Counted from the first letter of the stretch, positions 1-8,779 are shown. The stretch: DNA of 64,000 nucleotides from Bacillus_I endophytica_A (GCF_026790145.1 NZ_JALAMS010000001.1:310001-374000); one strand, 5' to 3'. Notes: generated by a model from the letters alone, not told the origin. Numbers and translations are program-made.

Positions 1-54
1 AAAAAGCAATTTACAGAATTTGTCGAAAAAGAGAGAGGGAAAACTAAGTTATAG
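1..54 (+). CDS. possible 3' end of an upstream gene (partial)
   Basis: A reading frame is open from the left edge and ends at TAG 52-54; its last residues would be ...FVEKERGKTKL. A second frame is also open to a TAA at 80-82, so the choice is uncertain. If real, it would be the tail of a gene just upstream of the CpsB-like gene. No family can be recognised from so few residues. Confidence 0.2.
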   Translation, partial: KKQFTEFVEKERGKTKL

Positions 55-110
55 TTTAGAAGTTCGTGATACGATAAGTTAAAAAAAATTTATATATTAA
101 GAGGTTGATG

Positions 111-845
111 TTGAAAATGATCGATACCAATTGTCTATTAATAAGTCACTCGAAAATGAAGTCTTGTTCAAATACAGAAATGATTTCGAATGCAAGAGAA
201 ATGATTCAAGAAGGAATAAAAAACGTTATTGTATTGGTGAAAAATGAAGAAGAGGCTTTGTCTGTAAAAGAGCTAAACAGACTGTTAGTAAAAGAATCAC
301 TTCCTCTAAAACTTGAAATCATTAGCTTGTGTGAGATGAACGAAGCTCTTTTTTATGAGGTGAAGCAGGGGAATGTTTATACGTTAGGAAAGAGAGAACG
401 CTATGTCTATATTGATTATGTAGGAGAACAAAATCAATTTGAAATTGAGAAAATTCTTTATAATCTGCAAATAAAAGGTATTGTTCCTATTATTCCTAAT
501 CCTGAAACAATGGAGATTTTTCAAAGTCAGCCAAATCTTCTTTATGAATATATTAAAAAAGGGGCGCTTTCTCAAATTAGCATAGCAAGTTTACTTGGTA
601 AAAATGGGCGCAAAGCAAAGAAGTTTGCTGTTAAATTCTTAAATGCTAACCTTGCTGATCTTGCTGGCACAGCTTATATGGACGAGTACATTTCCCTTCA
701 GGAAGGATATGAGCTTATAGCAAAAAAATTCGGGGAAAGTACTGCTACTAAACTTCAGCGTAATGCTTCATCATTACTCGTAGGAGAATCTATTATAAGA
801 GAAGAGCCAGAGCGAATTTCTTCCAAGCGTTTGTTTATTCTCTAG
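111..845 (+). CDS. CpsB/YwqE-family protein with lost metal ligands (probable pseudo-phosphatase)
   Basis: The whole length follows the CpsB/YwqE PHP-fold tyrosine phosphatases, for example LLYEYIKKGALSQIS near the middle and the C-terminal RLFIL. Those enzymes bind metals through HxH near the N-terminus, a TPHH segment, AHPER and SDAH. Here the corresponding places read TNCL, LVKN, PNPET and GTAYM, so essentially all metal ligands are gone. It probably cannot dephosphorylate a BY-kinase; a structural or regulatory role is inference. It lies upstream of galU, a Wzz-type modulator and a BY-kinase. An AAGAGG motif at 99-104 could serve ATG 108, TTG 111 (best spacing, 6 nt) or ATG 117, where family proteins begin with MID. 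Confidence 0.75.
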   Translation: MKMIDTNCLLISHSKMKSCSNTEMISNAREMIQEGIKNVIVLVKNEEEALSVKELNRLLVKESLPLKLEIISLCEMNEALFYEVKQGNVYTLGKRERYVYIDYVGEQNQFEIEKILYNLQIKGIVPIIPNPETMEIFQSQPNLLYEYIKKGALSQISIASLLGKNGRKAKKFAVKFLNANLADLAGTAYMDEYISLQEGYELIAKKFGESTATKLQRNASSLLVGESIIREEPERISSKRLFIL

Positions 846-1199
846 TTGAATGTAAGGAAATAGTTTACAATAGAGAATGAATGGATGCTTTTATTACAAA
901 AGTTTTTGTGGTAGTATTAGTAATGTTTTGTTTGGTTCCTTTTTACTAGTTCAAACGTTTTGTATTTCAGGTTTGTAATGTGAACAAATTAGGGACCTGG
1001 ACATTTAAATACAAAACAATAGAGATGAGCAGTTTCACTTTTCTTCAGTAGAGAGATAAAATATAAAACATAATGCTAATACTTTTAAATGCATTTATTT
1101 TAAATTGCATTTCATAATCTACATAATATAGAAGGGAAAATCCTTCATATTTGAAATGATAGATTCTACTACAAAATACAGAGCTAATGGAGGAACATA
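846..1199. other. 354-bp intergenic region before galU
   Basis: AT-rich non-coding stretch. The only promoter-like element near galU is weak: TTGCAT at 1105-1110 and TATAGA at 1127-1132, 16 bp apart. No convincing terminator for the upstream gene and no RNA motif was recognised. Confidence 0.3.
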
Positions 1200-2090
1200 A
1201 TGAAAAAAGTCAGAAAAGCTATTATACCAGCTGCAGGCCTTGGAACAAGATTTTTGCCAGCTACAAAAGCAATGCCAAAAGAGATGCTTCCAATTGTAGA
1301 TAAGCCGACAATTCAGTATATTGTTGAAGAAGCTATCGAATCAGGCATAGAAGATATCATTATTGTAACTGGTAAAGGGAAAAGAGCTATTGAAGATCAC
1401 TTTGATAATGCTCCTGAACTCGAACGGAATTTAGAAGAAAAAGGCAAACAAGAGCTACTTGAAGAAGTTCGTAAAGCTTCTAATATAGTAGATATTCATT
1501 ATATTAGACAAAAAGAGCCAAAGGGACTTGGTCATGCTGTATGGTGTGCGCGTAACTTTATTGGTGATGAGCCTTTTGCTGTTTTACTTGGGGATGATAT
1601 TGTCCAGTCGCAAAAACCTTGCTTACGTCAGCTAATGGATGAATATGAACAAACACATTCTTCAGTTATTGGTGTTCAACAAGTACCAGAGGAGCAAACT
1701 CATCGATATGGAATCGTTGATCCAATTTCAAGTTCTGGTCGACGCTATCAAGTAAAGAACTTTGTAGAAAAGCCAACTCAAGGCACGGCTCCTTCAAATC
1801 TAGCTATTATGGGAAGATATATATTTACACCGGAAATTTTTATGTATCTTAAGAACCAAGAAGTTGGAGCAGGTGGTGAAATTCAATTAACAGATGCTAT
1901 CCAAAAGTTAAATGAAATTCAACGCGTTTTTGCATATGACTTTGAAGGCAAACGTTATGATGTAGGAGAGAAGCTTGGATTTATCCAAACAACACTTGAA
2001 TTTGCTTTACAAGATCCTGCCTTAAAAGAATCAATGTTAGAAACAATGGAACAGCTTTTACAAAAAGAGAAAATTAAAGTAAAAAAATAA
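1200..2090 (+). CDS. galU: UTP--glucose-1-phosphate uridylyltransferase
   Basis: Makes UDP-glucose from UTP and glucose-1-phosphate in the cytoplasm, feeding glycolipid, teichoic acid glucosylation and exopolysaccharide synthesis. The 296 residues match the usual length. The N-terminal nucleotide-binding signature GLGTRFLPATKAMPKEMLP is at about residues 13-31, and GGEIQLTDA and YDVGEKLGF are conserved further on. An in-frame ATG is preceded by GGAGG with 6-nt spacing. The gene sits between a CpsB-like gene and the BY-kinase pair, consistent with a surface polysaccharide locus. B. subtilis calls the orthologue gtaB; paralogues such as YtdA cannot be excluded. Confidence 0.95.
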   Translation: MKKVRKAIIPAAGLGTRFLPATKAMPKEMLPIVDKPTIQYIVEEAIESGIEDIIIVTGKGKRAIEDHFDNAPELERNLEEKGKQELLEEVRKASNIVDIHYIRQKEPKGLGHAVWCARNFIGDEPFAVLLGDDIVQSQKPCLRQLMDEYEQTHSSVIGVQQVPEEQTHRYGIVDPISSSGRRYQVKNFVEKPTQGTAPSNLAIMGRYIFTPEIFMYLKNQEVGAGGEIQLTDAIQKLNEIQRVFAYDFEGKRYDVGEKLGFIQTTLEFALQDPALKESMLETMEQLLQKEKIKVKK

Positions 2091-2105
2091 TCGTCCCTTA
2101 CTTTT

Positions 2106-2156
2106 AAAACGGTGAAAAATGCACCCCTCCTTAGCAGCTATTCTCCGTTTTTTACT
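2106..2156 (+). terminator. probable terminator of galU
   Basis: AAAACGG at 2106-2112 pairs with CCGTTTT at 2145-2151; a further GAA/TTC pair lies inside, with a long loop. A short T-rich run follows. The long loop makes this only moderately convincing. Confidence 0.45.
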
Positions 2157-2166
2157 TTAATAGAAA

Positions 2167-2206
2167 ATAGACTCCTCACTTTGATTTCGAAAAAGTAGGA
2201 GTCTAT
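2167..2206. repeat. perfect 10-bp inverted repeat between galU and wzz-like gene
   Basis: ATAGACTCCT at 2167-2176 and AGGAGTCTAT at 2197-2206 are exact reverse complements with a 20-nt loop. There is no T-run on the + side; on the - strand it is followed by TTTTC. Role unknown. It lies in a 485-bp gene-free stretch (2091-2575) that otherwise holds only the promoter candidate at 2472. Confidence 0.5.
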
Positions 2207-2471
2207 AAAATGCTTAATGAAAAGACTTATACATGTTATTTTCTCTCTCTATCCGTATCCTTTTTTAGGTTTCTTAAAAAATATACTCTTTTTGTTACGG
2301 TCTCACCTTATTTTCCTCCTCTTGAACAACACAAAGGGACCGAAGTTCGCCTACATATAATATGAAGAGAACGAAATACTGTAATAATATCAAGAAGGAG
2401 TAAAGTATTAGTATTTTAAAATTATAATTTATTTTTTTATAAACAAAATAAGAAGGTTGTCGATATTTAAG

Positions 2472-2499
2472 TTGTAGTAAAAAGGGATTTACCTATACT
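2472..2499 (+). promoter_or_regulatory. candidate sigma-A promoter for the Wzz/BY-kinase pair
   Basis: TTGTAG (2472-2477) and TATACT (2494-2499) are separated by 16 bp, about 75 bp upstream of the first start codon. A second -10-like TATAAT lies at 2534-2539 but has no good -35. Confidence 0.4.
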
Positions 2500-2575
2500 T
2501 TATTTTCCTATAGCTATTCTACTAGGACTGGAGTATAATACGATGTGTAAATTTTAACAAAACTAGGAGGTTAAC

Positions 2576-3304
2576 ATGGAAGAAACGATTAGTCTTCGTG
2601 AGCTGTTTGCAACGTTGAAGAAAAGATTAAAACTAATCATTATTATTACGTTAGCAGCAGGTTTAATTAGTGCCATTATAAGCTATTTTGTTTTGACCCC
2701 TGTGTATCAGAGTTCAACACAAATTTTAGTTAACCAATCAAAAGACGGTCAACAGCTCTATGAATCTTATCAAATTCAGACCAATTTACAGCTTGTGAAT
2801 ACATATACAGTTATCATGAAAAGCCCAGCTGTATTAGATAAAGTACAGGAACAACTAGATTATCAAGGTAGTTTAGCAGATAAAATTCAGGTTACATCAG
2901 AACAAGATTCCCAAGTCCTTTCTGTAACTGTGCAAGATAGTGATCCGGAACTTGCAGCCAAAATTGCGAGCACAACTGCGACTGTATTTAAATCAGAAAT
3001 TGCAAAAATTATGAAGGTTGATAATGTTACAATCTTATCTGTTGCCCAAATCCCAGATTATCCAATTAAGCCTAATAAAATGCTAAATGTAGCTATTGCT
3101 CTTGTGGTAGGACTAATGGCAGGGGTTGGACTAGCCTTTTTACTAGAATACTTGGATAATACAATTAAGAATGAAAATGATATTGAAGAATTACTAGGAC
3201 TTCCAGTAATGGGTGCTATTGCAAAAGTAGATGGGAGTGCTCATCCAACAAAGCAGCCAAAGTTAGGGCTTCGTAAGACAAGGAGGGAAACATACGGTGC
3301 TTAA
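2576..3304 (+). CDS. Wzz-type polysaccharide chain-length / BY-kinase modulator
   Basis: Membrane co-polymerase of the CapA/YwqC/TkmA type, which activates the partner tyrosine kinase and tunes polysaccharide polymerisation. There are 242 residues: a cytoplasmic N-terminus, a membrane helix at about 20-42, an extracytoplasmic Wzz domain, and a second helix at about 170-190 followed by a cytoplasmic tail that normally docks the kinase. The proline-rich PDYPIKPNK before the second helix is typical. AGGAGG precedes the ATG with 5-nt spacing. The stop overlaps the kinase start by 8 bp, so the two are translationally coupled. Confidence 0.9.
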   Translation: MEETISLRELFATLKKRLKLIIIITLAAGLISAIISYFVLTPVYQSSTQILVNQSKDGQQLYESYQIQTNLQLVNTYTVIMKSPAVLDKVQEQLDYQGSLADKIQVTSEQDSQVLSVTVQDSDPELAAKIASTTATVFKSEIAKIMKVDNVTILSVAQIPDYPIKPNKMLNVAIALVVGLMAGVGLAFLLEYLDNTIKNENDIEELLGLPVMGAIAKVDGSAHPTKQPKLGLRKTRRETYGA

Positions 3305-3995
3305 AAGAAAAAAAAGTAGTGTTCAGCAAACAACAAAGCGTAGCTTAGTTGCTCATACAAAACCAAAAGCGCCAATAACTGAGCAGTATAGAACAATTCG
3401 AACAAATATTGAATTTTCTAGCGTTGATCAAAATATCCGCTCTCTTATGATTACGTCAGCAAGCCCAAGTGAAGGGAAGTCAACAACAACAGCTAACTTA
3501 GCAACCGTATTTGCTCAGCAAGGAAAGAGAGTATTGCTTATTGATGCTGACCTTCGAAAACCAACTGCTCATTATACTTTTCGTGCAGAAAATTTTAAAG
3601 GGTTAACAACTGTTTTAAGTAGAAAATCTACATTGGCGGATGCTATTCAAACAACGGAAGTAGCTAACCTAGATTTACTTTCAAGTGGACCTATTCCACC
3701 AAATCCATCTGAACTAATCGGTTCTCAAGTGATGAAAAATATGCTAGAAGAAGCATATGAAAATTATGACTTTATTATCTTTGACACACCTCCTATCTTA
3801 TCTGTGACAGATGCACAAATTTTAGCGAACCAATGTGATGGAACAATTCTGGTTGTAAAAAGCGGTAGCACGGTTATTGATACAGCGCTGAAAGCGAAAG
3901 AACTTTTGCAGAATGCGAAAGGAAAACTGCTTGGAGTTGTATTAAATGAAAAGAAAGTAAACATTGGTGAATATTATTATTACGGCCAGAGCTAA
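3297..3995 (+). CDS. BY-family tyrosine-protein kinase (CpsD/CapB/YwqD-like)
   Basis: Cytoplasmic tyrosine kinase that autophosphorylates a C-terminal tyrosine cluster and phosphorylates targets such as UDP-sugar dehydrogenases. Walker A SPSEGKST spans about residues 56-63 (Lys61), Walker A' is LLIDADLRKP and Walker B FIIFDTPP. The C-terminus ends GEYYYYGQS, the tyrosine cluster. It starts at GTG 3297 with AAGGAGGG upstream, inside the end of the modulator gene. In B. subtilis the next genes are the phosphatase ywqE and dehydrogenase ywqF; neither follows here, and the only phosphatase-like gene nearby is the degenerate one at 111-845. Confidence 0.92.
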   Translation: MLKRKKSSVQQTTKRSLVAHTKPKAPITEQYRTIRTNIEFSSVDQNIRSLMITSASPSEGKSTTTANLATVFAQQGKRVLLIDADLRKPTAHYTFRAENFKGLTTVLSRKSTLADAIQTTEVANLDLLSSGPIPPNPSELIGSQVMKNMLEEAYENYDFIIFDTPPILSVTDAQILANQCDGTILVVKSGSTVIDTALKAKELLQNAKGKLLGVVLNEKKVNIGEYYYYGQS

Positions 3996-4025
3996 AAGCT
4001 AGTCATATGACTAGCTTTTTTTATA
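3994..4025 (+). terminator. terminator after the BY-kinase gene
   Basis: A perfect palindrome with 13-nt arms, AAAAGCTAGTCAT and ATGACTAGCTTTT (3994-4006 / 4007-4019), is followed by a T-run. Confidence 0.9.
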
Positions 4026-4092
4026 ATTAAAAGATTTATTTCCCTATATTTCGCAATTTTCGATAAACTAAAAAGGAAAGGAGTTAATAAGA

Positions 4093-5850
4093 TTGATTCA
4101 TCTTGTTCCATTAATGATTGAACGCGTTGGCATTATTGTGATTGCTGCTTTCATTCTTGCTCAAATGAAGTCATTTAGGCAAATTGTGCAACATGAGCAA
4201 GGAATAAAAGAAAAGCTATTCATTTTATTTATCTTTGGTGTCTTTGGAATAATTAGTAATTATACTGGAATTGAAGTTCATCAGCGTGAGATCACTACAA
4301 GAACATGGATTGATGAAATTGGAACAGAAAATGCAATTGCTAACACAAGAATTATGAATATTGTGATAGGAGGAATATTAGGCGGTCCTTTAGTTGGAGG
4401 AGGCGTTGGAATTATTGCAGGGTTTCACCGCTATTTACTTGGTGGCTACACAGCATTTTCTTGTGCTATTTCTTCCGTTATTGCAGGTTTTTTTGCTGGT
4501 ATAGTAGGAAAGTATTTTAAAGGAAGAATTACAGCATCACCTTGGTTTGCTGTTACGATAAGTATGTTAATGGAAGTACTGCAAATGATTATCTTGTGGG
4601 GATCTGGTTTTAGGAGACTTGTTGAAACAATTGGAGTTCCTATGATTTTATTGAACGGTCTTGGAGCTTTTCTCTTTATGTTAATTATTATTTCAATATT
4701 AAGAGAAGAAGAACGAACGAAAGCTTTTCAAACACATCAAGCCATGAAAATTGCAGAAGAAACGCTTCCCCATTTTAGAAAAGGACTTAATAAACAGTCT
4801 TGTAAAAGGGTAGCAGAAATTATGTTGAAGAGAACAGAGGCGGATGCAATTGCTGTTACAAATGAAAAAGAAGTGCTTGCACATGTAGGAGTAGCGGAGG
4901 ATCATCATATTGCTCTGGGAGATTTTGCTACAGAATTAACAAAGAAAGTACTAAAAAGAGGGGGGATTTTAACAGCTCATAGTAAAAGAGATATTTTATG
5001 TTTTCATTCGGATTGTCCTTTACAAGCAGCAGTAGTTCTACCATTAAAACTCCATGGTGTAACAGTTGGAACGTTGAAACTTTATTTCATTAGTGCAAAT
5101 AAGCTAAATAAGGTAGAAAGAGAGTTAGCTGAAGGTTTGGCAAATCTTTTCTCTGTTCAACTCGAGTTAGCTCAAGCAGAAACTCAAGGGAAACTTTTGA
5201 AAGATGCTGAAATTAAGGCTCTTCAAGCACAAGTTCATCCCCATTTTCTTTTTAATGCTATTAATACTATCTCAGCTCTCTGTCGTGTCGATGTGGAAAA
5301 AGCTAGAGCTCTTCTTTTAGAATTAAGTCGATATTTCAGAAGAAACTTACAAGGAGCAAGGCATATTCTTATTCCTTTTGAAAAAGAGCTTCAGCATGTT
5401 CGTGCATACTTGTCGCTTGAGCAAGCACGTTTTCCAGACAAATATAAAATTAGGTTCGATATTGAGTCTACTCTTAAAGAAGCCCTTATTCCGCCATTTA
5501 TTCTTCAACCACTTGTTGAGAATGCTGTTCGGCATGCTTTGTCGGCGCGGAAGAATGGGGGAGAGATTATAATAGAAGCTTATACAGAACAAGGAAAAAT
5601 GATCATTAGTGTTCAAGATAATGGGCATGGCATTTCAAGTGAAAGGTTGTATATGCTTGGAAAAGAACCAGTGCATTCAAGTGAAGGAACAGGCACAGCC
5701 CTTTACAATATTTCTGAAAGATTGCAAGGGATTTATAATGAAGAGGCTTTATTTCAAATTAAAAGCACGGAAAACGGCACAAAGGTTACAATCACTGTAC
5801 CATTGAAAGGAGACTATAAAAAAGATGTTGAAAGCTTTTATTGTGGATGA
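4093..5850 (+). CDS. lytS: LytS-type sensor histidine kinase
   Basis: Membrane sensor kinase of the LytS/BtsS class; family members respond to extracellular pyruvate or membrane state. Order: a 5TM-5TMR_LYT membrane region (about 1-200), a GAF-like domain (about 215-360), a His_kinase domain with phospho-acceptor motif HPHFLFNAINT (His382) and an ATPase domain with LVENAVRHA. The 585 residues match the family. The start is TTG 4093 with AAAGGAG 9 nt upstream; the first residues (VPLMIERVGIIVIAAFIL) resemble LytS. It overlaps the response regulator gene by 26 bp and precedes a CstA-family transporter, which points to pyruvate rather than to lrgAB autolysis control. Confidence 0.92.
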   Translation: MIHLVPLMIERVGIIVIAAFILAQMKSFRQIVQHEQGIKEKLFILFIFGVFGIISNYTGIEVHQREITTRTWIDEIGTENAIANTRIMNIVIGGILGGPLVGGGVGIIAGFHRYLLGGYTAFSCAISSVIAGFFAGIVGKYFKGRITASPWFAVTISMLMEVLQMIILWGSGFRRLVETIGVPMILLNGLGAFLFMLIIISILREEERTKAFQTHQAMKIAEETLPHFRKGLNKQSCKRVAEIMLKRTEADAIAVTNEKEVLAHVGVAEDHHIALGDFATELTKKVLKRGGILTAHSKRDILCFHSDCPLQAAVVLPLKLHGVTVGTLKLYFISANKLNKVERELAEGLANLFSVQLELAQAETQGKLLKDAEIKALQAQVHPHFLFNAINTISALCRVDVEKARALLLELSRYFRRNLQGARHILIPFEKELQHVRAYLSLEQARFPDKYKIRFDIESTLKEALIPPFILQPLVENAVRHALSARKNGGEIIIEAYTEQGKMIISVQDNGHGISSERLYMLGKEPVHSSEGTGTALYNISERLQGIYNEEALFQIKSTENGTKVTITVPLKGDYKKDVESFYCG

Positions 5851-6562
5851 TGAACCTCTTGCTAGAGATGAGCTAGCGTATTTGTTGAAGAGAAGTCGAA
5901 AAGCAGAAGTTATTGGAGAGACAGACTGTTTCGAAGACGCAGTAGAGAAAATTAAAGAGCTCGCTCCAGACGTTGTTTTTTTAGACATCGAACTAACTGA
6001 AAAAAGCGGTCTTGAGTTAGCGAACAAACTTCAATCTTTCAGTAAAATTCCAGCTATTATTTTTGCGACTGCATATGATGAATATGCACTACAGGCCTTT
6101 GATTTAAGCGCTTCTGATTATGTATTAAAGCCTTTTGAAGAGGCACGTATTCATCAAGCATTAGACAAACTTGTGAAAAACTATGCTGCCGGGGATTTAA
6201 TAGTAGAAGAGCCAATCTCTCATTCTTTGAAGAATTCTGGCAAAATAGCGATATTAGAAGAGGAACGTATCATTCTATTAGATTTTAAAGAGATTATATA
6301 TATAGGTGCTCTTGATGGTAAAACGATTGTAAAGACGTTTAATGATCAATTTGTTACAAGTGAGACGCTTGTTTCCCTTGAAAAAAAAGCGGCTGCCTTT
6401 TCCTTTATTAGAGTGCATAGAAGCTATCTTATAAACTTTCAACATATTGTAGAAATACAGCCGTGGTTTAACTCCACTTATAATCTTTTAATGAAGGAGC
6501 ATTCAACTATTCCTGTTAGCCGTACCTATGTGCGACAACTTAGAGCACTTTTAGGTTTTTAA
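5825..6562 (+). CDS. lytT: LytTR-family response regulator
   Basis: Receiver domain (about 1-120) with acidic pair Asp8-Asp9, phospho-acceptor Asp54 in VVFLDIEL, and a conserved KP near 110, followed by a linker and a C-terminal LytTR DNA-binding domain (IRVHRSYLINFQHI ... IPVSRTYVRQLRALL). There are 245 residues. It starts inside the lytS 3' end with GGAG about 12 nt upstream. The likely target is the adjacent CstA-family gene, as in BtsSR-BtsT of E. coli and LytST-pftAB of B. subtilis; that is an inference from context. Confidence 0.93.
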   Translation: MLKAFIVDDEPLARDELAYLLKRSRKAEVIGETDCFEDAVEKIKELAPDVVFLDIELTEKSGLELANKLQSFSKIPAIIFATAYDEYALQAFDLSASDYVLKPFEEARIHQALDKLVKNYAAGDLIVEEPISHSLKNSGKIAILEEERIILLDFKEIIYIGALDGKTIVKTFNDQFVTSETLVSLEKKAAAFSFIRVHRSYLINFQHIVEIQPWFNSTYNLLMKEHSTIPVSRTYVRQLRALLGF

Positions 6563-6629
6563 TATGTATTTCAGAACGCTTTTTTGCTTTTTTATTTCTT
6601 GTTTAGAGCATTTCAGCATGAAAATCCAG

Positions 6630-6643
6630 TGAATGCGTTTTCA
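6630..6643 (+). promoter_or_regulatory. candidate cre (CcpA) site upstream of the CstA-family gene
   Basis: TGAATGCGTTTTCA matches the cre consensus TGWAANCGNTNWCA at all positions but one. It sits 52 bp upstream of the start codon, just before AT-rich -10-like hexamers (6649-6667), where CcpA binding would block transcription. A small palindrome TTTCA-GCA-TGAAA (6611-6623) lies immediately upstream and could be part of the regulator target. Confidence 0.65.
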
Positions 6644-6694
6644 TTTAGTATGATATATTTATATTATAAGAGAAGGCAAGAGGGGGATGGAGAA

Positions 6695-8491
6695 ATGAAT
6701 GCGATTACAATTATGATTGCTTCCATTTGTATTTTAATGATTGCCTACCGTTTATACGGTACATTTATTGCTGTAAAGGTTTTGAAACTAAATGATGATA
6801 AGCCAACACCAGCATATACAGAAGAAGATGGAAAAGACTATGTTCCTACAAATAGGTGGGTCACATTTGGTCATCATTTTGCTGCTATTGCTGCAGCAGG
6901 ACCGCTTGTAGGTCCTATACTAGCAGCACAGTTTGGGTATTTACCAAGCATGATTTGGTTGCTTGTTGGAGCTGTGATTGGAGGAGCTGTCCATGATGCA
7001 GTTGTATTGTTTGCTTCGATGCGTAAAAAAGGTCAATCTCTTTCAGAAGTAGCAAAGGCAGAATTAGGACCTGTAGCAGGGTTTTGTACAGGACTTGCGA
7101 TGCTTTTTATTATTACTATTACAATGGCAGGACTTTCAATGGTCGTCCTTCACGCACTTGAACGCAATCCATGGGGAACATTTGCAGTTGGCATTACGAT
7201 TCCGATTGCAATGGGAGTTGGGTTGTACCATAAGAAGACTGGAAATTTAAAAGGTGCTGCAACACTTGGTTTTATTCTGATCATGGTTGGTGTTTTTATT
7301 GGACCATCGCTCCAAAATACAGCGGTTGGTGATTTTTTAACACTTGATATGAATACGCTTGCTATTATTTTACCTATTTATGCTTTTTTTGCAGCAGCAC
7401 TTCCTGTTTGGTTATTGCTTGCTCCTCGCGATTATTTGAGTAGTTTTATGAAAATTGGAGTGTTTTTAGCTCTTATTATAGGAGTATTTATTGTTAATCC
7501 AGCTATTCCTTTTCCAGCTGTAACAGAGTTTATTCACGGCGGAGGGCCTGTTGTGGCCGGGCCTGTGTGGCCATTTATTTCGATTACAATCGCTTGTGGA
7601 GCTATTTCTGGGTTTCATGCTTTTATAAGCTCTGGAACAACACCAAAAATGCTTGATCGTTGGAGTGATATTAAAGTAGTTGGATTTGGGGCAATGCTTG
7701 TAGAATGTGTTGTAGCTATTATGGCTTTAATTGCTGCTATTTCTCTTCAGCCTGGTGACTATTTTGCGATTAATTCTACACCTGAAATGTTTGCAACACT
7801 CGGGATGAGCGTTGAAAATCTACCACAGCTTAGTCAAGCGGTTGGACTTGATCTTGAAGGAAGAACAGGGGGAGCTGTCACACTTGCTGTTGGTATGACG
7901 TATATTTTTACAGAAGTTCCTTGGTTTAGCAACCTTGCTTCTTACTTTTTCCAATTCGTTATTATGTTTGAAGCAGTTTTCATTTTAACGGCAATTGATG
8001 CTGGAACTCGTGTTGCGCGCTATCTAATTCAAGACTTTTTTGGTGAATTTTATAAACCATTAAAAAGAGTAGACTGGCTACCAGGATCTATTTTTGCAAG
8101 TGCATTAGCATGTATTATGTGGGGATACCTTCTTTTCTCAGGAGACATTAGTTCTGTGTGGGCTCTTTTCGGAGTTTCGAATCAGCTTATGGCTTCCATT
8201 GGATTAATTGTTGGAGCAACGGTCATTTTAAAAATTGCGGACAAACGCTGGTATATGCTAACATGCCTCATTCCACTTGCTTACTTATATGTTACTGTTA
8301 ACTATGCAGGATATTGGATGGTGAAAAATGTTTATCTGAATCCAGATGCGACAGGATACAGTGTTTTAAATGCCATCCTTTCAATTATTATGCTTGTTCT
8401 TGGTATTGTTATTGTTGTTACAGCAATCAAGAAGTGGATGGAGCTGTGGAACAATCCAAATCTAAAGGCGAATATCAAATCTGCAATGTGA
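6695..8491 (+). CDS. cstA: CstA-family carbon starvation protein / probable pyruvate transporter
   Basis: Polytopic membrane protein with about 16 helices; E. coli members BtsT and CstA import pyruvate and some peptides. Starting at ATG 6695 gives 598 residues, the size of the Bacillus CstA. The start is chosen because GGGGGATGGAG precedes it; an upstream in-frame extension has no ribosome site. Conserved segments include GPLVGPILAAQFGYLPSMIW, GGAVHDAVVLF and GFHAFISSGTTPKM. It follows the LytS/LytT genes by 132 bp with its own likely promoter and cre site. A perfect terminator follows. Confidence 0.92.
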   Translation: MNAITIMIASICILMIAYRLYGTFIAVKVLKLNDDKPTPAYTEEDGKDYVPTNRWVTFGHHFAAIAAAGPLVGPILAAQFGYLPSMIWLLVGAVIGGAVHDAVVLFASMRKKGQSLSEVAKAELGPVAGFCTGLAMLFIITITMAGLSMVVLHALERNPWGTFAVGITIPIAMGVGLYHKKTGNLKGAATLGFILIMVGVFIGPSLQNTAVGDFLTLDMNTLAIILPIYAFFAAALPVWLLLAPRDYLSSFMKIGVFLALIIGVFIVNPAIPFPAVTEFIHGGGPVVAGPVWPFISITIACGAISGFHAFISSGTTPKMLDRWSDIKVVGFGAMLVECVVAIMALIAAISLQPGDYFAINSTPEMFATLGMSVENLPQLSQAVGLDLEGRTGGAVTLAVGMTYIFTEVPWFSNLASYFFQFVIMFEAVFILTAIDAGTRVARYLIQDFFGEFYKPLKRVDWLPGSIFASALACIMWGYLLFSGDISSVWALFGVSNQLMASIGLIVGATVILKIADKRWYMLTCLIPLAYLYVTVNYAGYWMVKNVYLNPDATGYSVLNAILSIIMLVLGIVIVVTAIKKWMELWNNPNLKANIKSAM

Positions 8492-8534
8492 TAAAAAGAT
8501 TTTCATTATAAGAAGAATATTTTTAATAAGATAG

Positions 8535-8569
8535 AGATTCTTTAGCCTATGCTAAAGAATCTTTTTTTG
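8535..8569 (+). terminator. terminator after cstA
   Basis: A perfect 12-bp stem AGATTCTTTAGC / GCTAAAGAATCT with a 4-nt loop is followed by seven T residues. Confidence 0.93.
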
Positions 8570-8779
8570 TTTTTTTAGTGATCAAACTTTAGAGATTAAA
8601 TCTATTGATTCGGTCTTTTCTTGATCTGTGGTATAAAAAGTCTCTAATTGGACAATTATGATTACTATTCGTGAACATTCATTAAAATATTTAGTTTCAT
8701 CATTATTTCTATCTTTCGGCATCTAAAAATCAAAGGAATTCATTTCACCATTTTTTATATAAGGAAAGGAGACACATCG

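Noticed and set aside
5347..5628. Long open frame antisense to lytS
   Set aside because: Shadow of a well-conserved kinase domain; no start signal.
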